Shown here in pieces: positions 16,950 through 24,785 of a DNA stretch of 64,000 nucleotides. The position numbers and the translations under genes were made by a program. The DNA comes from Thermoanaerobaculia bacterium (lineage in GTDB: Bacteria; Acidobacteriota; Thermoanaerobaculia; Gp7-AA8), in the NCBI GenBank assembly GCA_017883205.1, contig JADGNZ010000028.1, positions 1 to 64,000 of the forward strand. The letters run 5' to 3'. Numbering within the stretch: position 1 is the stretch's first letter; each line of letters begins with the position of its first letter. The notes beneath the pieces are model-generated. The model was not told the origin of the DNA. It made no database searches and saw only the letters and a list, made by a program, of their open reading frames with translations.

Positions 16950-17003
16950 CCACCGAGACACAGAGGACACAGAGATTTCTCTGTGACCTCTGTGTCTCGG
17001 TGG
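16950..17003. repeat. CACCGAGACACAGAGG palindromic element
   Basis: Near-perfect inverted repeat, CCACCGAGACACAGAGG against CCTCTGTGTCTCGGTGG, just after the doxX-like gene; probable transcription-stopping hairpin. Confidence 0.8.
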
Positions 17004-17088
17004 TGATCGCCTTCTGTCAACCTTCGCCCTCTTCCATCGTTTGAATGCAGCGCAACTCCTATACTTCCCATTCACGAAAAGAGGGTCC

Positions 17089-20000
17089 ATGAAAAAGCTT
17101 GTTGGTGCGTTCGTACTCCTCGTTGCTACCTCGGCGTTCGCTGCCGGGCACACGCTCTACCAGAATCCTTCGCTGAGCCGGACGCGGATTGCGTTTGCGT
17201 ATGCGGGGGACATCTGGACGGTCTCTCGCGACGGCGGCGTTGCGGAGCGGCTCACGACGTATGCGGGGGTGGAGAGCGATCCGCGGTTCTCGCCGGATGG
17301 GACGCGCGTCGCCTTCACGGGCGAGTACGACGGCAACACGGATGTCTATGTCGTGCCGGCGGAAGGTGGGGAGCCGAAGCGGCTGACGTTTCATCCCGGC
17401 GCCGATCAGGTCGTGGGGTGGACGAGTGACGGGACGAAGGTGCTCTTTCGTTCGTCGCGCCAGAGCGCACGCAGCTACGGTCAGCTCTTCACCGTCGGAC
17501 TCGATGGCGGGCTGCCGGAGTTGGTGCCGCTGCCGCATGCGGATGAGGGCTCGTTCTCGCCCGACAACTCACGCATCGCCTATCAGCCGATCTCGCAGTG
17601 GCAGCCGGACTGGAAGCGTATGCACGGCGGACAGACCGGGCAGATCTGGATCGCGCGCATGTCCGACTCGTCGATCGAGCGCGTTCCGCATCCCGGCTCG
17701 AACGATCACGCGCCGGCGTGGATGGGCGACACCGTCTACTTCATCTCCGACCGCGGCAGCCGCACGGGGACGACGTCGATCTTCGCGTACGACACGCGCA
17801 GCAAGGCGGTGTCCGAGGTGGTGAAGAATGAGGGGCTGGACATCAAGTCGATGTCTGCGGGGCCCGACGCGCTCGTGTACGAGAAATTCGGAACGATCTT
17901 TCTCTTCGATCCGAAGACGCGCGTTTCGAAGGAAGTGCCCATCCAGGTGCGAGGCGACTTCCTCGGGCTGCGCGCGCGCTACGCGCCGGCAGCCGACTCG
18001 ATCCGCAGCGGACGCATCTCGCCGAGCGGAGCGCGCGCGGTGTTCGAGGCGCGCGGCGAGATCATCACGGTGCCCGTCGAGAAGGGAGACGCGCGCAACC
18101 TGACGAACACCGTCGGGGTCATGGAGCGCGATCCTGCCTGGTCGCCGGACGGCAAGTCGATCGCGTATTTCTCCGAGGAGTCGGGGGAGTACGCGCTGGT
18201 GATCCGTGACCAGAAAGGGGATCGTCCCGGCAAGAAACTCGACCTCGGCGAGCCTGCCAGCTTCTACTACAGGCCGGTCTGGTCGCCCGACAACACGAAG
18301 GTCGCGTACACCGACCGCCGGCTGAACCTCTGGTATGTCGATGTGGCGACGGGAGCGCGCGTGAAGGTCGACACCAATCCGGTCGGCTTCAACGGCGACG
18401 TGCTCGATCCGCGGTGGTCGCCCGATAGCCGATGGATCGCCTATGCCCGCTACCTTCCGAACCTCGTCCGCGCGGTCTTCGTCTTTTCCATCGAGTCGCA
18501 GAAATCGTCGCAGGTCACAGACGGCCTCAGCGATGTCATCTATCCGGTATTCGACCGCGGCGGCAAGTATCTCTACTTCGCGGCCAGCACTGACATCGGG
18601 CGCGGTATCAGTTGGGCCGATCTCTCCGGAATCGACAGCGTGGCCACGCGCAACGTCTACGCGGCCGTTCTTCGCAACGATCTCCCATCGCCGCTCGCGC
18701 CGGAAAGCGACGAGGAGAAGGCGGACAGCGACAAGAGCAAGGATGCGAAGAAAGACGACAAAGAGGTGAAGAAGGACGACAAGGAGCCCGAGAAGAAGGA
18801 CGGGAAAGAGGCGGAGAAGAAAGACGACAAAGAGAAGAAGGACTCGGCTGACAAACCGAAGGTCGCGCCAGTCCGCATCGACCTCGACGGCATCGGCCAG
18901 CGAATCATCGCTTTGCCGATCCCGAACGGAAACATCCAGGGACTCGCAGCCGGCAAAGAAGGAATCCTCTTCGTCTCGATCGCTCCTCCCTCATTCTTCG
19001 GAAGCGAAGACGAAGGAATGAACGTCCGGCGGTTCGATCTCGAGAAGCGGAAAGTGAAGGATTTTCTCTCCGGCGTGAATGCCTTCGATGTGTCGGCGAA
19101 CGGCGAGAAGGTTCTCTATCAGAAAAAGAAAGATTGGGCGATCGCGTCATCGGCCGACGAGCCGAAGGCAGGCGAGGGATCGCTCAAGCTCGGAGGCATC
19201 CAGATCCGCGTCGATCCACGCGCGGAATGGCGGCAGATGTTCCGCGACATCTGGCTTGGCGAGCGCGATCATTTCTACGACGAGAATCATCACGGGCTGA
19301 ATCTCGAAGCGGCGAAGAAGCTGTACGAGCCGTACCTCGACGCGGTCGCGAACCGCGCCGATCTGAACTACCTCTTCCGCGAGATGCTCAACCAGTTGAC
19401 GATCGGCCACATGTTCATCCGCGGCGGCGACATGCTCGAAACGAAATCCGTTCCGGGCGGCCTCCTCGGCTGCGACTACACCGTCGACAACGGGCGTTAC
19501 CGCTTCTCACGCGTCTACAGCGGAGAGAACTGGAATCCGGAGATGCAGGCGCCTCTCACGCAGCCAGGTGTGAACGTGAAGGCGGGCGAGTACCTCATCT
19601 CGGTCGCGGGCCGCGATCTCCGCGTCGGCGACGATGTCTACGCGCGCTTCGAGAACACGGCCGGCAAACAGGTGGCCATCCGCGTAGGCGCGAAGCCCGA
19701 CGGATCGGACGCGAGGGAGGTCGTCGTCGTTCCGGTGGCGAGCGAGTCGGCACTGCGCGGGCGCGCCTGGATCGAGGACAACCGCCGCAAGGTCGATCAG
19801 CTCAGCGGCGGACGCCTGGCCTACATCTACATTCCGAACACCGGCGGCGCCGGCTACAAGAGTTTCAATCGCGACTTCTTCGTGCAGACAGGGAAGGAAG
19901 GGGCGGTCATCGACGAGCGCTTCAATCAGGGAGGACTGCTCGCCGACTACGTGGTGAACATGCTCACGCGCCCGCAGCTCAGCGCCATCCGATTCCGCTA

Positions 20001-20442
20001 CGCCGAGAAGGACGTTGCCGTTCCGGGCGGCGCGATCTACGGCCCGAAGGCGATGCTCATCAACAGCATGTCGGGCAGCGGCGGCGATGCCATGCCGTGG
20101 TACTTCAAGAAGATGAAGGTCGGGCCGCTGGTCGGCACGCGCACATGGGGCGGCCTCGTCTCGTCGCAAACCGGACCCCGGCTGATGGACGGAGGCACGT
20201 ACACCGCTCCCGACGCGGCGGTCTATGGGCTGAGCGGCAATTGGGAAGTCGAGAACGCCGGCGTTTCCCCCGACATCGAGGTGGAGCTCGACCCGGCCGA
20301 ATGGCGGAAAGGACACGACACGCAGCTGGAGATGGCGGTGAAGACGCTCATGGAGCAAGTGACGCAGCATCACCGCACCGAGCCGGTCCGTCCGGCGTTC
20401 CCGGTTTACGAGAGGTGCTGCGGACTGGACACGAAGCACTGA
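17089..20442 (+). CDS. Tricorn-like protease (TolB propeller, PDZ, S41 peptidase)
   Basis: 1117 aa from ATG 17089, where a signal peptide begins (MKKLVGAFVLLVATSAFAAG). Order: a TolB/WD40-like beta-propeller with repeated DPRFSPDGTRVAF/DPAWSPDGKSIAY blades (~20-520), a Lys/Glu/Asp-rich linker encoded by about 18700-18860, then a Tricorn core with helical C1 domain (EWRQMFRDIWLGERDHFYDENHHG), a PDZ-like stretch (NVKAGEYLISVAGRDL), and an S41-type catalytic domain with NSMSGSGGDAMPWYF holding the nucleophile Ser. Tricorn-type peptidases degrade peptides in an oligomer; the signal peptide places this one in the periplasm. The charged linker (KKDDKE-type repeats) is unusual. Confidence 0.9.
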   Translation: MKKLVGAFVLLVATSAFAAGHTLYQNPSLSRTRIAFAYAGDIWTVSRDGGVAERLTTYAGVESDPRFSPDGTRVAFTGEYDGNTDVYVVPAEGGEPKRLTFHPGADQVVGWTSDGTKVLFRSSRQSARSYGQLFTVGLDGGLPELVPLPHADEGSFSPDNSRIAYQPISQWQPDWKRMHGGQTGQIWIARMSDSSIERVPHPGSNDHAPAWMGDTVYFISDRGSRTGTTSIFAYDTRSKAVSEVVKNEGLDIKSMSAGPDALVYEKFGTIFLFDPKTRVSKEVPIQVRGDFLGLRARYAPAADSIRSGRISPSGARAVFEARGEIITVPVEKGDARNLTNTVGVMERDPAWSPDGKSIAYFSEESGEYALVIRDQKGDRPGKKLDLGEPASFYYRPVWSPDNTKVAYTDRRLNLWYVDVATGARVKVDTNPVGFNGDVLDPRWSPDSRWIAYARYLPNLVRAVFVFSIESQKSSQVTDGLSDVIYPVFDRGGKYLYFAASTDIGRGISWADLSGIDSVATRNVYAAVLRNDLPSPLAPESDEEKADSDKSKDAKKDDKEVKKDDKEPEKKDGKEAEKKDDKEKKDSADKPKVAPVRIDLDGIGQRIIALPIPNGNIQGLAAGKEGILFVSIAPPSFFGSEDEGMNVRRFDLEKRKVKDFLSGVNAFDVSANGEKVLYQKKKDWAIASSADEPKAGEGSLKLGGIQIRVDPRAEWRQMFRDIWLGERDHFYDENHHGLNLEAAKKLYEPYLDAVANRADLNYLFREMLNQLTIGHMFIRGGDMLETKSVPGGLLGCDYTVDNGRYRFSRVYSGENWNPEMQAPLTQPGVNVKAGEYLISVAGRDLRVGDDVYARFENTAGKQVAIRVGAKPDGSDAREVVVVPVASESALRGRAWIEDNRRKVDQLSGGRLAYIYIPNTGGAGYKSFNRDFFVQTGKEGAVIDERFNQGGLLADYVVNMLTRPQLSAIRFRYAEKDVAVPGGAIYGPKAMLINSMSGSGGDAMPWYFKKMKVGPLVGTRTWGGLVSSQTGPRLMDGGTYTAPDAAVYGLSGNWEVENAGVSPDIEVELDPAEWRKGHDTQLEMAVKTLMEQVTQHHRTEPVRPAFPVYERCCGLDTKH

Positions 20443-20467
20443 TATCGCTTGAAAACTTGGTGGCAGG

Positions 20468-20498
20468 GGGTAGGGAAAAGAGGCGGGGTGTCCCTCCT
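20468..20498 (+). promoter_or_regulatory. Bipartite motif GGGTAGGGAA-N15-CCTCCT
   Basis: GGGTAGGGAA at 20468-20477 and CCTCCT at 20493-20498, 18 nt before the ATG of a 44-aa gene. Same architecture as 10095-10125. Confidence 0.45.
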
Positions 20499-20515
20499 AT
20501 AGAAAGGAGATTGCT

Positions 20516-20650
20516 ATGACCTTCCTCGAAATGCTCTTCGGAATCAATCTGGACGGCGGCAACGGCTTCTTCGAGCTCGTGCTGCTGCTCATTCCCCTGA
20601 CCGGCATCCTGCTGCTGCGCGTGAGGCAGCTCCGCCGTCGCCGGGCCTGA
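20516..20650 (+). CDS. Small single-span membrane protein (44 aa)
   Basis: ATG at 20516 after AGAAAGGAGA; stop TGA at 20648-20650. After a short N-terminal stretch (MTFLEMLFGINLDGGNG) one hydrophobic helix runs (FFELVLLLIPLTGILLL), then a strongly basic tail (RVRQLRRRRA). This layout suits a small inner-membrane regulator or a toxin-like peptide. The bipartite GGGTAGGGAA/CCTCCT motif directly upstream links it to the RiPP-like operon by shared control, if the motif is a promoter. No family recognised. Confidence 0.6.
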   Translation: MTFLEMLFGINLDGGNGFFELVLLLIPLTGILLLRVRQLRRRRA

Positions 20651-20690
20651 ACGAGCGTCCCGAAACGGGAAAGCACGCTCATCCGCAGAT

Positions 20691-20742
20691 GTCGCAGATG
20701 TTCGCAGATCCCATCTGCGTCTCATCTGCGCCATCTGCGGAT
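20691..20742. repeat. ATCCGCAGATG palindromic element
   Basis: ATCCGCAGATGTCGCAGATG on the left and CATCTGCGCCATCTGCGGAT on the right form an inverted repeat. A half-copy of the motif is seen near 35247-35278. Confidence 0.65.
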
Positions 20743-20895
20743 CGGGCTCCGACACCCGACACCCGCAGGGAATCTGACGGCCACTCGTCATTGATTGCGG
20801 CTCGTGGAAAAACGATACGGCACCGCCGTCTCTCCCATTAACGAGCCGCTCGACGAGCTCGCAAATCCAGTCTCACGACAGCGAAAGGATCCGTC

Positions 20896-21189
20896 ATGCA
20901 ACAGTCAGGGATAGCATTTGTCGGCCCGTCGGGCGCCGCTGCGCGCTCGAAGCAGGTAACCATTCCTTTCACGCAGCAGTTCGATACGACGCCGGTAGTC
21001 GTAGTCGCCAACGCCCTCCATGATCCATCGGATCACAACGTTGGGGACGCGTTCGCCGTGACGATTGCGTTTGTGGGGGACAACAGTTTCGACGCAAACA
21101 TCTGCCGCCTCGACTCTCCGGCGAACGGCTGGAGCCAGAACCTGTATCTGAGCTGGTTCGCGACGAACGTTGGGGGTTCTACCTTCTAA
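20896..21189 (+). CDS. H-type-lectin-like small protein
   Basis: 97 aa; ATG 20896 follows GAAAGGAT. The pattern QVTIPFTQQFDTTPVVVV ... FAVTIAFVGDNSFDANIC ... LYLSWFAT fits the H-type lectin domain, a six-stranded beta-sandwich that binds N-acetylgalactosamine-type sugars in invertebrate and slime-mould proteins. There is no signal peptide. In bacteria such domains are sometimes found alone or at the ends of secreted proteins. Sugar binding is inferred from fold resemblance only. Confidence 0.55.
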   Translation: MQQSGIAFVGPSGAAARSKQVTIPFTQQFDTTPVVVVANALHDPSDHNVGDAFAVTIAFVGDNSFDANICRLDSPANGWSQNLYLSWFATNVGGSTF

Positions 21190-21565
21190 CTGGAGGTCGA
21201 GGCGCTGATCCGCGGCGTAGACACGTCCCTTGCGGTCTCCGCGCGCTCGGCGCGCAACCGCACGTGATGCGAATCGACGATGACCCAGTCGGGAGACGCC
21301 CGACGTTAGGCAAAGGCGCCTACTCTCCCGTGCACCGGCCGTTCCCAGATTATCTCGGTCCCGGAAGCGTCGAATACCGCCCATGACCTTGTCACTGCCT
21401 TCCACGCTGACCGTCGGATTTGCCACGAGCGTTTCGTAGGTCAAGGAACCAGTAGGTCATGCTCTCGTGATGAGACCGTCATGACAGTCCAATCCCGGGC
21501 GGCCACTCCTCGCGGCAGGCCGCCCCCTTCTCGAACCGCCCCGCTGATCATGCGGGCGACTCTCG
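21190..21565. other. Intergenic region, possible gene remnant
   Basis: 376 bp between convergent genes. A minus-strand frame of up to 179 codons (from ~21444) overlaps the lectin-like gene and is not recognised. No terminal inverted repeats or target duplications were seen. I see nothing certain here. Confidence 0.3.
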
Positions 21566-23656
21566 CTACCGCACCCCTGATCGCAACATTTGCTCGGCGG
21601 ACTTGAATGTCTCTTCTACGTGCGCTCGTGCACGCATGAGATTTCCCGGAACTGTAAGCTTCAAAAGCGAAATACGATCTGACGCCTTTTGCAAAACCTC
21701 GCGCCACGCCTGACACTCCGCGGCGGTGTCTGAGGCCGTCACGGAATCGCGTATACCTACGCGCATTGATTCGACTGACGCCTCTGCCAGGGTTGCCACG
21801 ATCGGCGGGGAAATCGGTTGGAAACGAAATGCGGGCAAATGAGACGATCGACTTGTAAAAGTGAGTAGTCGTTGATGCTGTTCGCAATCCTCCACCACTA
21901 AGATGTCGCAAAGGGCTCGCGTACCCCTTGACCGACCAACGCTCGTGCGGCAATCGACATCCCGGGGCGCTGCACGGCCCGGCCACGCAACTGCGAATAG
22001 GCACTCTTGCAGATACACGCTATCGAGGATTAGCTTTCGTATATAAGCGCGGCCCGCCTGTGTTGCATGGAAAACGTCGTTCCTGGCGAGGAGCTCGCCG
22101 TACGTGCTATATGAGTACGCACCGTCAACCCAAAGGAGTGGTCGCGTATCTTTCAACAGGTGATTCACCGCAGCAAGTATCTCGTCTTCTCCATCTTCAC
22201 CAAGCATTGCGTGCAGCAGCGTGCATAGAGTGGTCGCGTTCCGCGCTGAGCGTACCATATAGAGCGCGGTAGTTAGCTGGAGCAAGCGAAGGGGTGCCCA
22301 CCGGAAGCTTGCCTGGCGCTGGTCCGCAAAGATATTTGTCACATACCTGTCGTCCGTAGCTACATGTTGATCTTCGGTATCGCCTAGCAAAATGGCACGA
22401 AGCCAGTCTTGCTTGTGAGGGGGCTCGGTCGCGTCGAAAGGTATCGTGTTATTGACGGCGAGACGCCCCAGCAATGTAAGGCCGCTCCTAATGCTGGCGC
22501 CGGACAAGGCCGCGAGGCGAGACCTGTGTATCGATCTAACCTCCAGTAGAGCCGCAATTGCTCCTAGCCGATCTCGCAAACATGTGCGTTCGAAGACGGT
22601 AAGGCGTGAGTCTGCGAGCCAAGTCTCTTGGGCCAGGAAGTGCTGTATTCGCTTTAGGCCGATAGTGAGTGGTTCTGGGCCAGCATGCTGAATATATGAA
22701 AACGAGAAGGCAGCATTCGACTCTAGCCCTTCGAAGGTCGTGGGGCGCATCGAGAGCAAGACGCGGATCCCGGTGCTTTGGAGACCAAAGATCAGCCGTA
22801 GGATCGACAGCTGCTTGCTTGGCTCAAAATGGCGATCAATGTTATCCAGTAAAATGACAAAACAAGCATGATCCTGCCGCACTGTACTTTTGATATACGA
22901 AGCAATGGCCATCAGCGAGTCGAGCTGCGCCTCAGCCGAACCGCTATTGCGTACATAATCGAGGAGGAGATCCGTTTTCTGTGTGTCGTCGAGTGTCGTC
23001 CAGGCTTGGCCCTGGCGGAGTTGAGTCACGGTACGCTGGGTGAGGAATCGAGCGAACCGATGAAATTTTTGATCAGTGGATATGACCGTGAAATTCACAA
23101 AGGGATCCGTGAGGGAATCCGTTATCAGCAGCCGGCGCAGCTCTTTATGAAGCGCGTCGATCAGCTCGTCACGAACGGCGGCCACTACGTCGCTGGTCGG
23201 TGATGTATAGCGCGTGCCCGCATCGAGACTCAGAAAAACGATCACGGGTTTGCAGTCCGCGCAAGTTGCCATGCAGGGCGCGAGGCGAGAGCGAGTGAGT
23301 ACGTCACGGATAAATGTGACCGTGGCTGTCTTCCCACTGCCCATCTCGCCGCCTAAAACAAACGTGTTGCTTGTCGCCCAGGCCAGAGCCGAAAACAGAA
23401 TGTGCTCGTAATCACCAAGATCGTCAATTGCGAATCGCCTCGGCGTTGTCGGGTCAGATGGCGAGACGTCTGCGGATATGATTTCGGCCTTGCCGTCGGC
23501 GATGTCTTTCGGGGTACGAGGATGGTAGCGCTTCGGGGAAACGTAGCCGAGCGGCCCGGGCCTTTCGGTCTGGAAGACCTCATCCACATAGGCCGCTACC
23601 CGGCCGTTATATGCTGCATTTCGCTCTAGATAGTTGGGGTGGTTGACTTTCTGCAT
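21566..23656 (-). CDS. Large P-loop ATPase (STAND/AAA-like)
   Basis: 696 aa from the ATG at 23656 (MQKVNHPNYLERNAAYNG); the frame extends ~110 codons further upstream but that part overlaps the divergent gene and is not protein-like. A P-loop lies at FVLGGEMGSGKTATV (~residue 107), with a Walker B strand CFVILLDNIDRH and an arginine-sensor-like VLLSMRPTTFE. N-terminal ~100 residues and the C-terminal ~350 residues (helical, winged-helix-like around RWAPLRLLQLTTALYMV) are unrecognised. The architecture is that of STAND or AAA immune/regulatory ATPases. Composition is less GC-rich than the surroundings. It is divergent from a small coiled-coil/TM gene with a shared 144-bp spacer. Confidence 0.7.
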   Translation of the reverse strand: MQKVNHPNYLERNAAYNGRVAAYVDEVFQTERPGPLGYVSPKRYHPRTPKDIADGKAEIISADVSPSDPTTPRRFAIDDLGDYEHILFSALAWATSNTFVLGGEMGSGKTATVTFIRDVLTRSRLAPCMATCADCKPVIVFLSLDAGTRYTSPTSDVVAAVRDELIDALHKELRRLLITDSLTDPFVNFTVISTDQKFHRFARFLTQRTVTQLRQGQAWTTLDDTQKTDLLLDYVRNSGSAEAQLDSLMAIASYIKSTVRQDHACFVILLDNIDRHFEPSKQLSILRLIFGLQSTGIRVLLSMRPTTFEGLESNAAFSFSYIQHAGPEPLTIGLKRIQHFLAQETWLADSRLTVFERTCLRDRLGAIAALLEVRSIHRSRLAALSGASIRSGLTLLGRLAVNNTIPFDATEPPHKQDWLRAILLGDTEDQHVATDDRYVTNIFADQRQASFRWAPLRLLQLTTALYMVRSARNATTLCTLLHAMLGEDGEDEILAAVNHLLKDTRPLLWVDGAYSYSTYGELLARNDVFHATQAGRAYIRKLILDSVYLQECLFAVAWPGRAAPRDVDCRTSVGRSRGTRALCDILVVEDCEQHQRLLTFTSRSSHLPAFRFQPISPPIVATLAEASVESMRVGIRDSVTASDTAAECQAWREVLQKASDRISLLKLTVPGNLMRARAHVEETFKSAEQMLRSGVR

Positions 23657-23800
23657 TGACCTGAGCTCCCGAGTCCAGCGGCGATTGTAGGTGCAAATAA
23701 TAGTTACGCGACGAACTCCGACGAGGTGCAGAGAGTAGGAGTGACGCGCAGGGCAAGTCGCTGCCGTGCTCTTTTCGTCGACACAATGTAGCATTTCCGC

Positions 23801-24094
23801 ATGAAAAACGATCAATTGCTTCGCGCGACCGAGGAAGAGCTGATCCATGAGTACGAGACAAATATTGCTCCTCATGTGGGGCTCGCTGTCGCGAGTATTG
23901 AAATGGAGTTGCAACGAAGAGCGACATCCAGGCTTCTTCATGCCACCGAGCGATTGACCGAGGTAACGACGGTGCTCACGCGGTCTTCGCAACGGTTGGA
24001 GGTCTACACAAAGTGGCTAATCGCACTTACACTCCTTCTTCTCGCAGCTGCGGTCGTGCCCGCTGCGGAGGGTGTGGTGAGGCTATTCAAATAG
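23801..24094 (+). CDS. Small coiled-coil protein with C-terminal membrane anchor
   Basis: 97 aa. A charged helical region (~1-68, with IEMELQRRATSRLLHATERLTEV heptad-like spacing) precedes one membrane segment (KWLIALTLLLLAAAVVPA, ~71-88). No family recognised. It is transcribed divergently from the P-loop ATPase; the shared spacer (23657-23800) suggests co-regulation, and the small protein could tether or sense for the ATPase. That link is inferred from position only. Confidence 0.6.
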   Translation: MKNDQLLRATEEELIHEYETNIAPHVGLAVASIEMELQRRATSRLLHATERLTEVTTVLTRSSQRLEVYTKWLIALTLLLLAAAVVPAAEGVVRLFK

Positions 24095-24397
24095 GTGCCA
24101 CGGAAATCGTGTGCTCAGTCGCCGCATGCTCAATCGGTGGCTGTACTCGACTGAGCCGCAGGTCTGAGGCAGACTCTGCGCCCGTTCTCCGGGCGCCTTC
24201 GTGAGGGGTTAACTCCCACGGGGTCCGCAGGGCATGTCCAACTAATCGCCGCTTGTGGTGGTCTGAGAAACTCTCCTGGAGGCGGAGTCGTCGTGGGTCA
24301 TTCTCTTTCTCTTTTCCTCACAGGGGCCGACGACTGCCGAAGTCGTCCGATCGATTGCATCCGCCTTCCCGCTGGCCAGCCGTGAGAAGATTTCCCA
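24095..24397. other. Intergenic region
   Basis: 303 bp. It contains a short GC hairpin (GCGCCC at 24178-24183 with GGGCGC at 24191-24196). No credible gene. Confidence 0.35.
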
Positions 24398-24683
24398 ATG
24401 CCTGCCCTGATCATCGTCGACATCGAAGTGCTGAATCCGGTCCGCTACGAGGACTACAAGCGCCTGGCATCGGCTGCGATCGCGGCGTACGGCGGGCGGT
24501 ACCTCGTGCGCGGCGGGAAAAGCGAGGTGCTGGACGGCGAATGGCAGCCGCGGCGGCGTCGTGCTGGAGTTTGATTCGATGGAGCGGGCGAAAGCGTGGC
24601 GCGATTCGCCGGAGTATGCCGAGGCGAAGAAGGCGCGCGACGGTTGCGCGCGGGCGAATATGATCGTCGTCAAAGGGGTGTAG
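24398..24683 (+). pseudogene. DUF1330-family gene with a frameshift
   Basis: Starts ATG 24398 as a typical DUF1330 protein (MPALIIVDIEVLNPVRYEDY ... AAYGGRYLVRGG ... LDGEWQP) and stops early in frame. From ~24546 the family continues in a second frame (GGVVLEFDSMERAKAW ... SPEYAEAKKARDGCARANMI, ending VVKGV at 24683). The total of 286 nt is one base over a multiple of three, so a single indel in the CCGCGGCGGCG run explains it. This is either a recent inactivation or a sequencing error in a GC repeat. The intact family is a ~95-aa ferredoxin-like dimer of unknown role. Confidence 0.85.
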
Positions 24684-24785
24684 CAGCAGCGGACTCCGCT
24701 GGTTCCAACTGCTTTTCGAACGAAGGACTTCAAAGCAACGACGAGGGTACTGCGCGGCCGTCTGCGACAGTGCCCTCCCGGATTC

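Noticed and set aside
21190-21565. Transposase remnant
   Set aside because: No terminal repeats or recognisable catalytic motif.
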